Shown piece after piece: positions 36,201-46,005 of a DNA stretch of 64,000 nt; position 1 is the stretch's first letter; each line of letters begins with the position of its first letter. Source of the DNA: Melieria omissa (taxonomy: Eukaryota > Arthropoda > Insecta > Diptera > Ulidiidae); assembly GCA_963971225.1 (NCBI GenBank), contig OZ020269.1, positions 94,205,540-94,269,539 of the forward strand, given 5' to 3'. The notes beneath the pieces are model-generated. The model did no database searches. It saw only the letters and a list, made by a program, of their open reading frames with translations, and was not told the origin of the DNA. The position numbers were made by a program, and so were the translations under genes.

Positions 36201-36429
36201 TATTGTTGTTCTTGGTTCAAGGAAACACAAATCGATGAAAAACCACTGGGATACTGTTCATTATTCTTCACACACAAACACAGAGGCACTTTTTTCTATA
36301 ATTGAGAGACGTGAGTTTCCAAAATTTCGTTTCTCCGTCACTTCTACTCAAGTAGGCGTGGTTATTTAAGGAACAAGTTTTAAAGAAGCCGCTCGAAAGT
36401 GAAAGTGAGGAAGTCAGGGCTTGAACTGA
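33277..36429. other. Unique sequence with island at 33480-34500
   Basis: It holds short GTCGA-type tandems near 33890-33918, a TG tract at 34155-34175, TTG-rich stretches at 34240-34440 and a TG tract at 35625-35650. A strong acceptor-like TTTTTTTAATTGTAG|G at about 34669 is followed by an open frame of about 42 codons without recognisable similarity. No gene called. Confidence 0.4.
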
Positions 36430-37530
36430 TTCCGAACCGGTTTTAAGACGAACCATTCGGCTTTTTGACCCTTTCGATAGAACTAAACATTTCAACGGAA
36501 CCAATTCTACAATAGTTTTAAAAGCGATTCGATTCTTAACGATTCGGAACAAAGGAACAAAAAATGTTATTTTCATAGTTATTTTCATTTCAATTCATTT
36601 TTTGTACCGAAGCATTGTTTCAATATAGAGTTCGAACCGGTTCGTGAACCAAATAAATGTTTTTAGAATGGTTTAAAAGAAAACCGGTTTGTGAACCAAA
36701 GCAATTGTTTAAAAATTGTTCAAGAGAGTTCAAATCGGTTTGTGAATCACACCAATGTTTTAAAAATGGTTCAAACAAGAATTCGAACCGATTCGTTAAT
36801 CAAACCAATGGTTTGAAAATGGTTCCAAAGGGAGAACGAACCGGTTTCTGACCCAAAGAAATAGTTTAAAAATTGATTTAATAAAGAGTTCGAACCGATT
36901 CGGTTCGGTTCGTGAACCAAATATATGGTTTTAGAATGGTTTAAAAGAAAACGGGTTTGTGAACCAAACCAATGGTTAAAAAATGGTTCAAAAGAGAGTT
37001 CAAACCGATTCGTGAACCACAGCAATGTTTTAAATTAATCGTTCAAAGGGGAATTCGAAATGATTTGGGAACCAAATCAATGATTTCAGAATAGTTTAAA
37101 AGAGAGTAAGAACCGGTTCATGAACCAAACCAGTAGTTTAAAATGGTTTAAAAGAAAGTTCGAACCGATTCGTTAACCAAACCAATGTTTTAAAAATAGT
37201 GCAAAAGAGAGTTTGAACCGATTCGAACCCTTGTTTAAAAATGGTATAAAAGAGAGTTTGACTCGATTCATGAACCAAAATAACGGTTCAAAAATTGTTC
37301 CAAAGAGAGTGCGAACCGGTTCGTGAACCAAACCAATGGTTTGAAAATGGTAGAAAAGAGAGTTCGAACCGAATCGTAAAGCAAATTAATGGTTTGAAAA
37401 TGGTTCAAAAGAGGGTTCAAACCGGTTAATGAACCAAATCAATGGTTTAAGAATGGTTCGAAAGAATGAACCAAACCAAAACCAAACCAATGAAAATGGT
37501 AGATAAGAGAGTTTGAATCAGTTTATGAAC
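36430..37530. repeat. Decayed ~55-bp tandem array with GAACCGGTTC palindromes
   Basis: About 16-19 diverged units follow the pattern TTCGAACCGGTTCGTGAACC, AAACCAATGGTTT, AAATGGTTCAAAAGAGAG. The AACCGGTT core is intact at 36435, 36635, 36682, 36839, 37111, 37314 and 37420. Spacing varies because of indels. Frames through it are artefacts. Confidence 0.85.
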
Positions 37531-37960
37531 TGAACCAGCGCAGTGCAGTGGTTTGATATAATCATGAACCACTGAATTGAAAAAGCTACAAATTTCTGTG
37601 ATTCATAACGCTGTTTTCTGTTTTCCTTAATTGCGAGCCTTAGTGGTCGAAGAAGGGACATTCCGTAGATTCATTTTCTTGGCCTTCTCAAACATCACAT
37701 CAATTCTTCTCCTTTGCGTGTTTCCTGACTTTTCCAAATTTTTGTTAAATCAAATGTTATTATTTAACCCATTTATGGCTGAAGCCTTCAAATTGATGTA
37801 GAATTAATTAAATTGATTTAGAATTACAAAATGTTGTCTATTAGATTTGTGACGTAGAAGTCACTGAACCCATCCTGAATGGGTTAAGATTTGCACAAAT
37901 ATTGTGAACAAACTAAAAGTAGAGTAAAAATAAGTCGTTCAGTATCGACTGAAACACTCT
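37531..37960. other. Unique spacer with a tiny TTAA-flanked unit
   Basis: A 124-bp stretch (37764-37887) is bounded by TTAA, with inverted ends CCCATT / AATGGG. It may be a minimal MITE, but the terminal match is only six bases. Confidence 0.35.
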
Positions 37961-39780
37961 CACTCCCTTTCATGTTGCCATTTCTACTGCCAACAACTAC
38001 AAACAAACACACTAATTTATTTAATTGTGTATGTGTGTGTGTGTTGGTGTATGTGTGTGTGTGAACTTTTTTGTTTTGGTGTAATTACCGTTTCACCTCG
38101 TTGCCGCCTGACCATTAAATGGCAGCAAACTGCAATGTTATAAAAAAAAAAATATATATATATATATATATAAACTACAACAACAACATTAATAATAACA
38201 ACAATAAAGACAACAGCAATATCAACTAATGCGCTTAACATTAATTTTATTGCTGGCGCATTATTTTTAAACAAAATGCAGCATTGTGCGGACGCAGTCG
38301 TTGTGTTGCTGCGAGGAAAAGTGTGTTCGATAAGTGAAAATTATGCGTAATTACTGCAGTGCGGATAATGATGGCGTCGATCGAAGAAGATAATTGGAAG
38401 CGGCCGCAGGCAAACGAAACAGCGAAAACAAACAAAGCACAACGAACGCAGCAGCGGTTGGGTTGTCTCATGGCAGGAGAGATAGAAAAACTATTTAAGA
38501 GGGGGGGGGGGGGGGGGGGGGAGAGGGATAGGATAGGATAGGAGCACTAAAGAGAGAGATAAAGAGATATGCATAGAGAGAGTGAGAAAGAAATGTTAAA
38601 AGACAGTGAAATTATTTCCTGCTTGTTGATTTTTACATTCTTTTTCTTACAGTATTTTTGTTGTTTGCGATTTTGTTGTTGTTGTAATGGTTTTTATTTG
38701 TTTGTATTTACCTTTGTGCTTAAATTAACCCACAAACGGCCGCACATGCGAGCACAAATTTGATGTGCATTTGTTAATTAGGTGCACACAGTGGGCGCCT
38801 TTGTGTGGGTGTGTGTGTATGTGTGTTTAAATGGCTACAGCAACAATAGTTGCAACAAGAACAACTGCCATCACTATTTCATACATTAACTACTTAATCG
38901 TTTGCCAATCCAATCAAATCGAATTGATGCGCACTGACGTCGGCAGCGTTTCGTTGCGTGGCGGCCAGCAGCTGGCTGCTGCCGGCGGCCCCAGCGCCAA
39001 AGCCATTAGGGCAATGGCAACGGCACGCCGACGAAGCGGCTAAGCGGCCGACTATGCGCATGTAATGGAATTGAATTAATTTAAATAATTATACGCCTCA
39101 GTGCTGCACTAATTAAAGCCATTCGAAGTGTTGATAAATTAAAGCAAACGACATACACATACACACACATACATACATATACATTCACACGTACTCATAC
39201 ACTCAAATGTTGTGTGTTTATGGCTAATCGTTGCATCGTTTGCATGATAGTCAAACTCACACACACACACACATATCTACAAACGTTTGCAAATTTGCAG
39301 TAAATTTGCGTGTGTATGTATGTTTTTGTGTGTGTGTGTGTATGTCTGCAACTCAGTGCATGCGGCTGCCAAGGTGGGGGCGCTGTGTTTCGCCACAGCG
39401 CCAGCTGACGTTGCTCTGTCTTTAATTTCACGTTAATTTTTCCACATTTCTTGAAGCAATTTGCCGCAATATCGATTGGGTGCTACATACATAGATATGT
39501 AAGTATTATATAATATGTATATATGTATGTGCCATGAAAATAGCACAAAAACAAGAACATAGGTTGTGGTGGGTCTTTGCCGACTTATTTTATTCATTTT
39601 TTAAACCAGCTCCTGGTGGCTTTCAATTGTTCTTGGAGAACAAAACCAACAATTTTTTTAAGATAGGAAAGGGGGAGGCGTCAAATGGGGAGGTTTAAAA
39701 CACAAATGTTAGTTTGGAAAAAAGTGAGATAGGAACGTCTTTTTCTAGGCAGCAGCCAATAGAAGTGAGAGAACAAAAAT
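37961..39780. other. Unique island with several microsatellites
   Basis: TG tracts lie at 38027-38063 and 39325-39345 and a TA tract at 38153-38171. A run of 21 G lies at 38501-38521, followed by GGATA repeats. A GC-rich stretch is at 38935-39050. Open frames overlap on both strands and none is recognisable. Confidence 0.45.
38501..38540 (+). repeat. G21 homopolymer followed by (GGATA)n
   Basis: An uninterrupted run of 21 G is followed by GAGA and three GGATA-type units. A run this long can form G-quadruplex structures and is prone to length change. Confidence 0.9.
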
Positions 39781-39957
39781 ACGTAGATACATAACTCAAG
39801 TCGAAGGATCCGGTAGAATCGATGTCTATATATCAAGTGCAAGTCCTATCTCAGGAAGGAAATACGTTCATATCTCGGCTAGAATCACCGAGCCTATGAA
39901 ATTGCATCCATATCATAGGTGAAATAATCCTGTAAAAGCGAGACTAAGACGTATATA

Positions 39958-40303
39958 GGGTGTTTTTTTTGCTGCATGAGAACTATCGCAGAAGTAGTCC
40001 TATTCACTGGCCCCCTCTTTCGTGCGATTTCACGATTCTGGATTACTTTTTAATGGGCTATGTCAAGTCATTAGTTTATGCCGACGAACCAGCAACTCTT
40101 GAAGCATTGGAAGCCAATACTCAAGCCAGTATTGACACCATACGGCCAGATCTATTGGAAAAATAGTACAACATTGAACTGATCGAATGGACCATGTAAC
40201 TCGTAGCTTTCATTGACATATGCCGGAAATAATTTTTAAAAAATAAATGCAGTGAAATTATCTACCAGATTATTATAAAAAATAATTTAAAAAAATTGCA
40301 CCC
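39958..40303 (+). pseudogene. Mariner-like transposase C-terminal relic
   Basis: The frame 39960-40166 encodes a C-terminal transposase piece containing GYVKSLVYADEPATL and ending near TIRPDLLEK. This matches the region after the last catalytic Asp in insect mariner-like transposases (normally DFFLWGY-K-VYADKP). Downstream, shifted frames still show MDHVTRSFH and HMPEIIFK, the usual protein end. The outer borders read GGGTGTTTTTTTT and, inverted, GGGTGCAATTTTTTT, so this may be a 346-bp deletion derivative. The N-terminal and catalytic core are missing. Confidence 0.75.
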
Positions 40304-40639
40304 TTTATCAGATAGAAAAAAGGTTCATATCTCGGCTAGGTAGAAGCTACGAAATTATGTCCATATCTTATGTGAGGCACAGCGCAAAATGAACGTCCAT
40401 ATCTTTTGGTATCATCCTGTAGAAGCAAGAACATTACTTGCATATCTAAGATAGAAAAGAAGTTCATAACTTGGGTACAAAAATGCGTGCATATTTGAGG
40501 TAAAATTGTTAGTTAGATGTAATGAAATGACGTCCATATTTTATGTGATGTACAGCAGTAAGTGTGAAATGAACGTCCATATCTATCTTAGGAGGTACCA
40601 TAGAATCGGGAAAAGTTCGTCCATATTACAAGTGTTAGG

Positions 40640-40915
40640 ATCTTGTAAGAGCGGGAGGCCCTAGATTCGATTCCTAGTTCGGCCTGGTGAAACGCTCATC
40701 TACTTCTATCGCTATCCACATGAAGCAGATGTGAATTACAAGAATCGCACAAATGTGAAAGAAAAACTGCCAGTCGCCATTCGGATTCGGCGTTAAGCTG
40801 TAGGTCCCCTGTCCCCTTTCCCCAACCGCTTGAAATGTGTCCAACATATGTTGGAGTGGGTCTCACAATAGGCCTCCGAGTGTGCCTCTTACAGGAGCTA
40901 CCATAACCCAACCTA
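40640..40915 (+). repeat. SINE-like element with B box and AACCTAACCTA tail
   Basis: AGATTCGATTCC near 40672 resembles a polymerase III B box. It is followed by a CAGTCGCCATTCGGATTCGG core, C/T-rich text and the tail ATAACCCAACCTAACCTA. A TAGGTTAGGTTTGGTTAGG-like string at 63222 is probably the inverted tail of a related copy. Confidence 0.5.
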
Positions 40916-41734
40916 ACCTAAGTACAAGGATCAAAGAAGAAGAGGAAAAAAGAAAAATAATGTATCTAAAAAGATGAAAAGATCAGATAGAATCTGGGAA
41001 AGTACTTTATATAGATGAAAGGACCAGTTTTAAGCGGAATAAGTGCATTCGTGTCCTATATGAGAAGAACAGGTTAAAGAGTTTAGTAAGATTCGGTTAG
41101 GTAGTGAAGGGTGTGTGTGTATGTGTGCAGTAAGGCCACACTTGCACTCAGAAGTCGAAATGAACCATTGTGAATCCCTTCTAGTTCAGTTCGACCTTTT
41201 AATGAAAGTAAGAAAAGCCATCATTTCGACTTTCTCTGTGTTAACCAAGTAAGTTGGGAATCTTGATCAGAGGGTATGGAATGGGGGTTTCTTCAGAGTC
41301 GGTAAAAGCACAGAAAGTATTGTTAGAAGCACAAAAAGGTCAATAATGTTTCAATTGAAGAATGGATTCAGTATTAGTATGAGTCTATATAAATATTTGT
41401 TCTTGGTGGGAGCGGAAAACACAAGCGGGAAAACAGAACAAGAACTTCCATGACTAAGATTTTAATACAAAAGAGAATGCGAAAGAACGCCATGGCTTAC
41501 ATGCGGAGACCAGATAAAAGGATCTAAGGAGCATGAACCACGTGATAGTGAAAAATTAACGTAAATATTTTAAGAGAAACGGACGTTGTAACTTAGATGT
41601 AAGTATACAGTAAAAGTGAAAAATGGATTTATGAAATGTTAGAAGCAGGAAGAAGTTAGAAAAGGACGTCTGTGTATTGAGTGGATGCAACCTGGTAAAA
41701 ATGGGAATTGGACATCCATACTTCACATTAATGA

Positions 41735-41800
41735 ATTCAGTTGAATTCAATTCGCTTCAAGAATCTGAATTCAATTCGCTTCAAGAATCTGAATTCAATT
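41735..41800. repeat. Short tandem of a GAATTCAATTCGCTTCAAGA unit
   Basis: Two adjacent copies of a unit of about 27 bp, with a partial third, lie immediately left of the Tc1-like element region. Confidence 0.85.
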
Positions 41801-42174
41801 GTTGAGGTTTACAAATGAGGTCTTAAAAATTGTTACATTTAAAGTTTTCTTCTTGGCCAAATATGGACTAGAATCCCTGTTAAGGCAAGGAATACTAAAT
41901 ACACCTAAAGGATTGAAGGAGCGTAGTACCCCAATTTCTGTGCCAAATATGTCTCAACAGGCATTGAATCTGGTTTTTATTGTACAGTGCGTTTCAAAAA
42001 TAAGTGTTGGCCATATCTTTTAACTGTAGAAGTTTGCCATGGTTTTAATATCAGATCATCTTCTATATTAAAATATTGTTTTCGCGTGTTTCTGTTTTCT
42101 AAGTTGGGTACATGTTTTCGCGGAAATATTAAGAATTCAAAATGAGTGCTATATTTTTGAAGCGTTTCCAAGTA

Positions 42175-42744
42175 CACCTAAGTCTGTTTTTACACGGTAG
42201 ATTGGTTCCAGAAGAAGCCGTGTAAAAAAAAACCGTGTAAAAAAAGACATTGATCGCATACAAAAATGGGTGATTTGTTCCTAATCTCTAAAACATATTA
42301 AAATTTCTTTACCAAACACGTCTTATTGCATTGACAGTTCACAAAATATTAACACGTTTCAATTGCTCTGACCAGTAAATTTTATTGTATGCACATAAAG
42401 GGAATTCCCCTAAATTAGTGCTATTCACATTTGCTTTGACCAGTAAAAATTGCTTGTACGCGCTAAAAGGGAATTCACTTAAATCTTTAAGCTAGTGTTC
42501 GCAAACTATCGATAGCACTATCGATACTATCGATGGTTTCAGACTTTTTTCTTTCATAAATACTTTTTTGTGATATGAACATACTTCGCAAAAATTAAAT
42601 TTGACAAAAAAAATTTAAGTACATAAAATTTCAAATCGTGCTAAATGGAATAAAATCGTGTAAAAAAATTAAAAATATTCAATTTTCAAACCGTGTTATA
42701 TCAAAACCGTGTAAAAAAAGACCGTGTAAAAACAGACTTAGGTG
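42175..42744. mobile_element. 570-bp MITE inside the Tc1-like transposase
   Basis: The ends are CACCTAAGTCTGTTTTTACA (23 bp or more, perfect when inverted), flanked by TA at 42173-42174 and 42745-42746. Subterminal CCGTGTAAAAAAA motifs repeat in opposite orientation at the two ends. It is non-coding. It interrupts codon 11 of the host transposase exactly, with a TA duplication. Confidence 0.92.
42507..42535. promoter_or_regulatory. Cluster of TATCGATA motifs in the MITE
   Basis: TATCGATA occurs at 42507-42514 and 42519-42526, and TATCGATG at 42528-42535. TATCGATA is the DRE recognised by DREF in Drosophila, and CGATA is bound by BEAF-32. Whether anything binds here is inference only. Confidence 0.4.
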
Positions 42745-43484
42745 TAGTGTTTTTAGTAAACCACCCAAATGGTCCAAAAATTAATCCTTCACAAGTCGCA
42801 AAATACACAAAAACATCAGTTTCGTTTGTGAGGAAGTGGGTCAGTCGATTCAAAGAGTTCAAAAATGGTGAAGACGATCCACAGAGAGGCAGAAAGAGAA
42901 CCACTCAGAACAAAGCGAATAAGGCGATAGTCCGGATGTTTGAAAACATTCCAACTTTAAACCTGAAGCTAGCGAAGAAAAGATTGCTGCAGAAGAGAGT
43001 CGAAGTATCAACGGCCACTATCCGATGCACACTAAAATCGGGCATTCCTCATAGAAGTACCATGTCGAAATCGCTATTGGGTAAAAACATGTGAAAACAA
43101 AACCGTCTGAAATGGGATAGAGAAAATTTTAGGTGGAAACACTAAATTGGCCATCTCAAAGTCCAAATGCAAACCCGATCGAAAATGTTTGGTCCTTAAT
43201 GAAGCCAAAGCTTAGAGGAAAAATAATATCAACAACAAAACGGCACTTGGCCCTTTGGCATTTAAAGGGATTTCGACAGGGGTTTCTTTGGAGTACACTT
43301 AAAAATAGGCCAAACTTGTAACAAAAGATGCCAAGCTATTACTGACAACAACGGAGACTGAACAAAGTTTTGATAATAATGCGAAAAAGATATTTGCACA
43401 GCCTTTCAGAAAATATATATAATTCATTACTAAACCTTCTTTTGTAAGTTTTATAAGCAACACTTATTTTTGAAACGCACTGTA

Positions 43485-44742
43485 TATCGTGAAATTCTTT
43501 TATAAAGTAACACTTTATAAAAGTAGATAGATGACCTTAATTTTCCAGTTTTAGTTGATTTCACCTTGAACGATCTCATTTAGCACTTTTAATAAGCTAA
43601 AAAATTAACGGGCAGCCAGGCCCAACAAATTGCCTAATACATTTTAGAAATATATTATTTTGTCTACCTACATATTCCAAACAAGTTCCTCTTGTCAGAC
43701 TATAGACTCCACATCAAACTCATCGATACTCACCTCACTGTCCAACGCAGCGAAACGTTGATAGCAACACAACAGCAAATCGGTCAAGACAAATAACCAC
43801 CAGCCGGATATTGAACTAAAATTGCCCAACAAAAAAACAAATTGCAATAACAAAAACAAAATCGGCAATAATATGCCAACAGTCTTAATTAGCTGGCGAA
43901 TTCGCGCAATTAACGTCCAGACGCCGACTAAAGCAAAAACCAGCCGACACAGACGCAGCCCAAATTGCGGCACGTGATGTGTGCTGCAAATGTGTTTTTA
44001 TGTGCATTTGTGTGTGTGTGTTTTTTTTTTTGCTTGCTGCTGCTATCTGAAGTTAAATGACAATATTGGGCGATTGCATGACAGCACATGAAAGCGAAAT
44101 CTGTTGGCCATTTAGCAAAACGTTGCTAAATGTTTCATCTTACTTGCGGTTTATTGATTCAATCAAGTTGTCTCGGTTTTTGTGCCAATTTTTTTATAGA
44201 GGTTTTTTTTTATAAATAAACTAACATAGATTACTATGGGTGTTTCGAAATGTGCTGATATTGACATTTCTTTTCTCAATAAATAGAAATTTGTGTGTGA
44301 ATCTGTTGTTTGCATTGGTTTCCTTAGAATAGTGGAGGTATCCACGATATGTAGAAACTGCGTTTTCTGAAGAGTGAAGGAATCGATGTTTTTACCGTTA
44401 CAGCTTCTAACAGCTATAACAATTAAGTCAGTTACTTTGTATTTAGTCTGCTTTTTTGTTAAGTAGAAGAAAACTCAAGAAAAAGCAAAAAGCCTATTTG
44501 AGGTTAGAAAAAATTGTTGGGTAAAATTTTTATAAAATTTTGAAAAATACTTTTGTTTTATTTTTGAATTTTTAATATACATTATTTATTTTATACATTA
44601 TTGTTATATAAATCTTTTTTAATTTTTTTAAATATATCTTGACGTACAAATTATAAAACAATAAATTTTAAATAATAACAACTTATAAAATAAAAAATAA
44701 AAATAATATTTTTAATAAATTTTTTTAATTTTTTTTTATTTA
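43485..44742. other. Unique sequence with an island at 43700-44150
   Basis: It contains the weak minus-strand exon candidate (43734-43970), a TG tract at 44010-44022, and very AT-rich DNA from 44520 to 44740. No gene is established. Confidence 0.4.
43734..43970 (-). CDS. Weak candidate exon, hydrophobic peptide
   Basis: On the minus strand an open frame containing LRLCRLVFALVGVWTLIAR and two strongly hydrophobic stretches ends at the donor GAG|GTGAGTATC (43734/43733), exactly at a codon boundary. No ATG is in frame: TAA lies upstream and the apparent start is GTG. It would therefore have to be an internal exon using an acceptor such as ATTTGCAG just upstream. Part of the hydrophobicity comes from TTG-rich simple sequence, which yields such peptides by chance. 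I keep it only because of the strong donor and phase. Confidence 0.18.
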
Positions 44743-45498
44743 TCAGGTGTACAACTTTGCTTCCGCCGTTTTTTTTCCAAAATTAAAAGCTTTATTGCGA
44801 AAAAGTGCTTACAGATGTATTATTCAAAGTATTGTCCGTCGCTAGCGACAACTTTCTCCCATCTTTCCGGCAATTTTCGGATCCCGGCTCGAAAAAAGGA
44901 GTCCTCTTTTGACGCTATCCATGAAGCAATCCATTTTTCCAATTCTTCGAAGGATTGAAAATGTTGATCTGCCAGGCCGTGTGCCATCGAACGGAATAGG
45001 TGGAAGTCAGAAGGGGCGACATCTGGGGAATACGGCGGGTGGGGCAAGACTTCCCATTTCAGCGTTTCCAGGTACTTTTTGACCACTTTTGCGACGTGAG
45101 GCCGAGCATTGTCGTGTTTCTCTTCCACCACCATGTTTGTCTTCGACATCGAAATCACCATTTTTAAAACGTTGAAACCACTCCCGACACGTTCTTTCAC
45201 TCAGAGCAGCATCACCGTAAGTTTCTGAGAGCATTCGATGCGCTTCAGCTGCATATTTTTTTTCGAATTGTAACAGAAAAGTAAAACTTCCCGCAAATGG
45301 CGAGAATTGGGCACATAAACGGACATTTTCGAGCGTGAATAATAGGAAAACAAGAACAACTGTCAGTGAAACGGCGATGACAATTCGTTAGGCACTGTCC
45401 ACACTCACTTTAAAGGCATTACCATTTATGTATTTCAACCAGCCTCAGCCGGTACAGCCACCTATCGGAAAACGGCGGAAGCAAAGTTGTACACCTGA
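44743..45498 (-). mobile_element. Mariner deletion derivative, 756 bp
   Basis: The terminal inverted repeats begin TCAGGTGTACAACTTTGCTT and are perfect over 30 bp. TA lies at 44741-44742 and 45499-45500. A complete mariner is about 1.3 kb, so some 0.5 kb is missing from the middle of the transposase gene. Confidence 0.93.
44820..45326 (-). pseudogene. Mariner transposase, internally deleted
   Basis: The ATG at 45326 opens MSVYVPNSRHLREVLLFCYN. A run of eight A, where nine or six would keep frame, then shifts it. The next frame carries EAHRMLSETYGDAALSERTC and the helix-turn-helix end SERTCREWFQRFKNGDF up to DVEDKHGGGR. The sequence then jumps, again out of frame, to HDNARPHVAKVVKKYL and YSPDVAPSDFHLF, the second and third catalytic Asp blocks, and runs to the stop at 44820. 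The part with the first catalytic Asp is deleted. The junction lies within GAAGAGAAACACGACAATG near 45133-45115. Confidence 0.9.
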
Positions 45499-45500
45499 TA

Positions 45501-45649
45501 TTTTTATATTTTTATGTATGTCGCTACATATTGATGTGTTTGACAACTATATTAAAGAATATCTTTTGATGTTTCTAATAAAAAAAATTATTTTGTAAAA
45601 AGTACTTTGTAAACTCCTTTTGTCGTCAATAACTCAGTGCCACATTTTG
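45501..45649. other. Unique spacer before the microexon
   Basis: AT-rich sequence without other features. It leads into the branch point and acceptor at 45650. Confidence 0.5.
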
Positions 45650-45686
45650 TACTAATACTTGTTTTTCTTTTCTATTTTTTTTGCAG
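45650..45686 (+). promoter_or_regulatory. Splice branch point and 3' splice site
   Basis: TACTAAT at 45650-45656 matches the fly branch-point consensus CTAAT. A long pyrimidine tract (GTTTTTCTTTTCTATTTTTT and more) and TTGCAG ending at 45686 follow. The branch A to AG distance is about 31 nt, which is ideal. No other AG intervenes. Confidence 0.7.
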
Positions 45687-45703
45687 TTTTGAGATCATCA
45701 GTG
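45687..45703 (+). CDS. Candidate 17-nt microexon, host gene unknown
   Basis: TTTTGAGATCATCAGTG lies between a strong acceptor (45650-45686) and the donor GTG|GTAAGTA at 45704, which pairs with U1 over positions +1 to +7. Its length is not a multiple of three, so including or skipping it would change the reading frame. With one base completing the previous codon it would read FEIIS plus one base; with two bases it would read LRSSV. It could also be untranslated. No flanking exon of the same gene is visible in the window, so the gene would have introns of at least about 18 kb on the right and 45 kb on the left. Transposons abut it on the left and a decayed satellite on the right, but the signal itself is not part of either. 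Confidence 0.55.
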
Positions 45704-46005
45704 GTAAGTAAATTTTTAAAAAATTTTTAAATAGCATCAATCAAAAATATATTTGATGAAAACTCAATTTTGTGATCACTGCATTTATGTTCACCAAATG
45801 ATCAACTAAACAAAAATATATTTTCATAGTAAAGAGGCACTTTTCGGGAGCAGAAATCGTTCAATATCTCTAAAGAAATTGAGCGCTTAGGTGCAGCGAT
45901 ACAAAACAAGTGCCATTGAATTGTTTGTTCATTATCTAATTTTACTCATTTTGATGGACTGAATACTAAATAATAAAATTATGGTTTGATGAGCGGATTG
46001 ACTAA
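45704..46005. other. AT-rich intron-like sequence
   Basis: It begins with the donor GTAAGTAAAT. Nothing else recognised. Confidence 0.45.

Larger units (their letters stand above)
39781..41730. repeat. Decayed array with GTCCATATCT-type words
   Basis: Words such as GTTCATATCTCGGCTAG, AACGTCCATATCT, AAATGACGTCCATAT and CTTATGTGA recur irregularly over about 2 kb. It is an old short-unit array used as a landing site by the transposase relic at 39958-40303 and the SINE-like element at 40640-40915. Confidence 0.5.
42142..43321 (+). pseudogene. Tc1-like transposase, split and deleted
   Basis: The ATG at 42142 opens ten codons (MSAIFLKRFQ), then the MITE intervenes. Reading resumes in the same frame at 42747 with VFLVNHPNGPK and continues into the helix-turn-helix region INPSQVAKYTKTSVSFVRKW. 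After a stop at 43092-43094, traces such as LKWDRENF remain. A shifted frame then gives NWPSQSPNANPIENVW, the C-terminal catalytic block with its Glu. About 140 residues carrying the first two catalytic Asp are missing. The protein cannot be functional even without the MITE. Confidence 0.88.
41985..43482 (+). mobile_element. Tc1-like transposon, 1.5 kb, with nested MITE
   Basis: The terminal inverted repeats begin CAGTGCGTTTCAAAAATAAG and are perfect over 25 bp. TA lies at 41983-41984 and 43483-43484. The element holds a transposase pseudogene on the plus strand and, inside it, a 570-bp MITE (42175-42744). Without the MITE it is about 930 bp, so the element also has an internal deletion relative to a usual 1.6-kb Tc1. 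Confidence 0.92.

Noticed and set aside
36430..37530. CRISPR-like array
   Set aside because: Repeats are diverged, spacers are not unique, and the context is eukaryotic.
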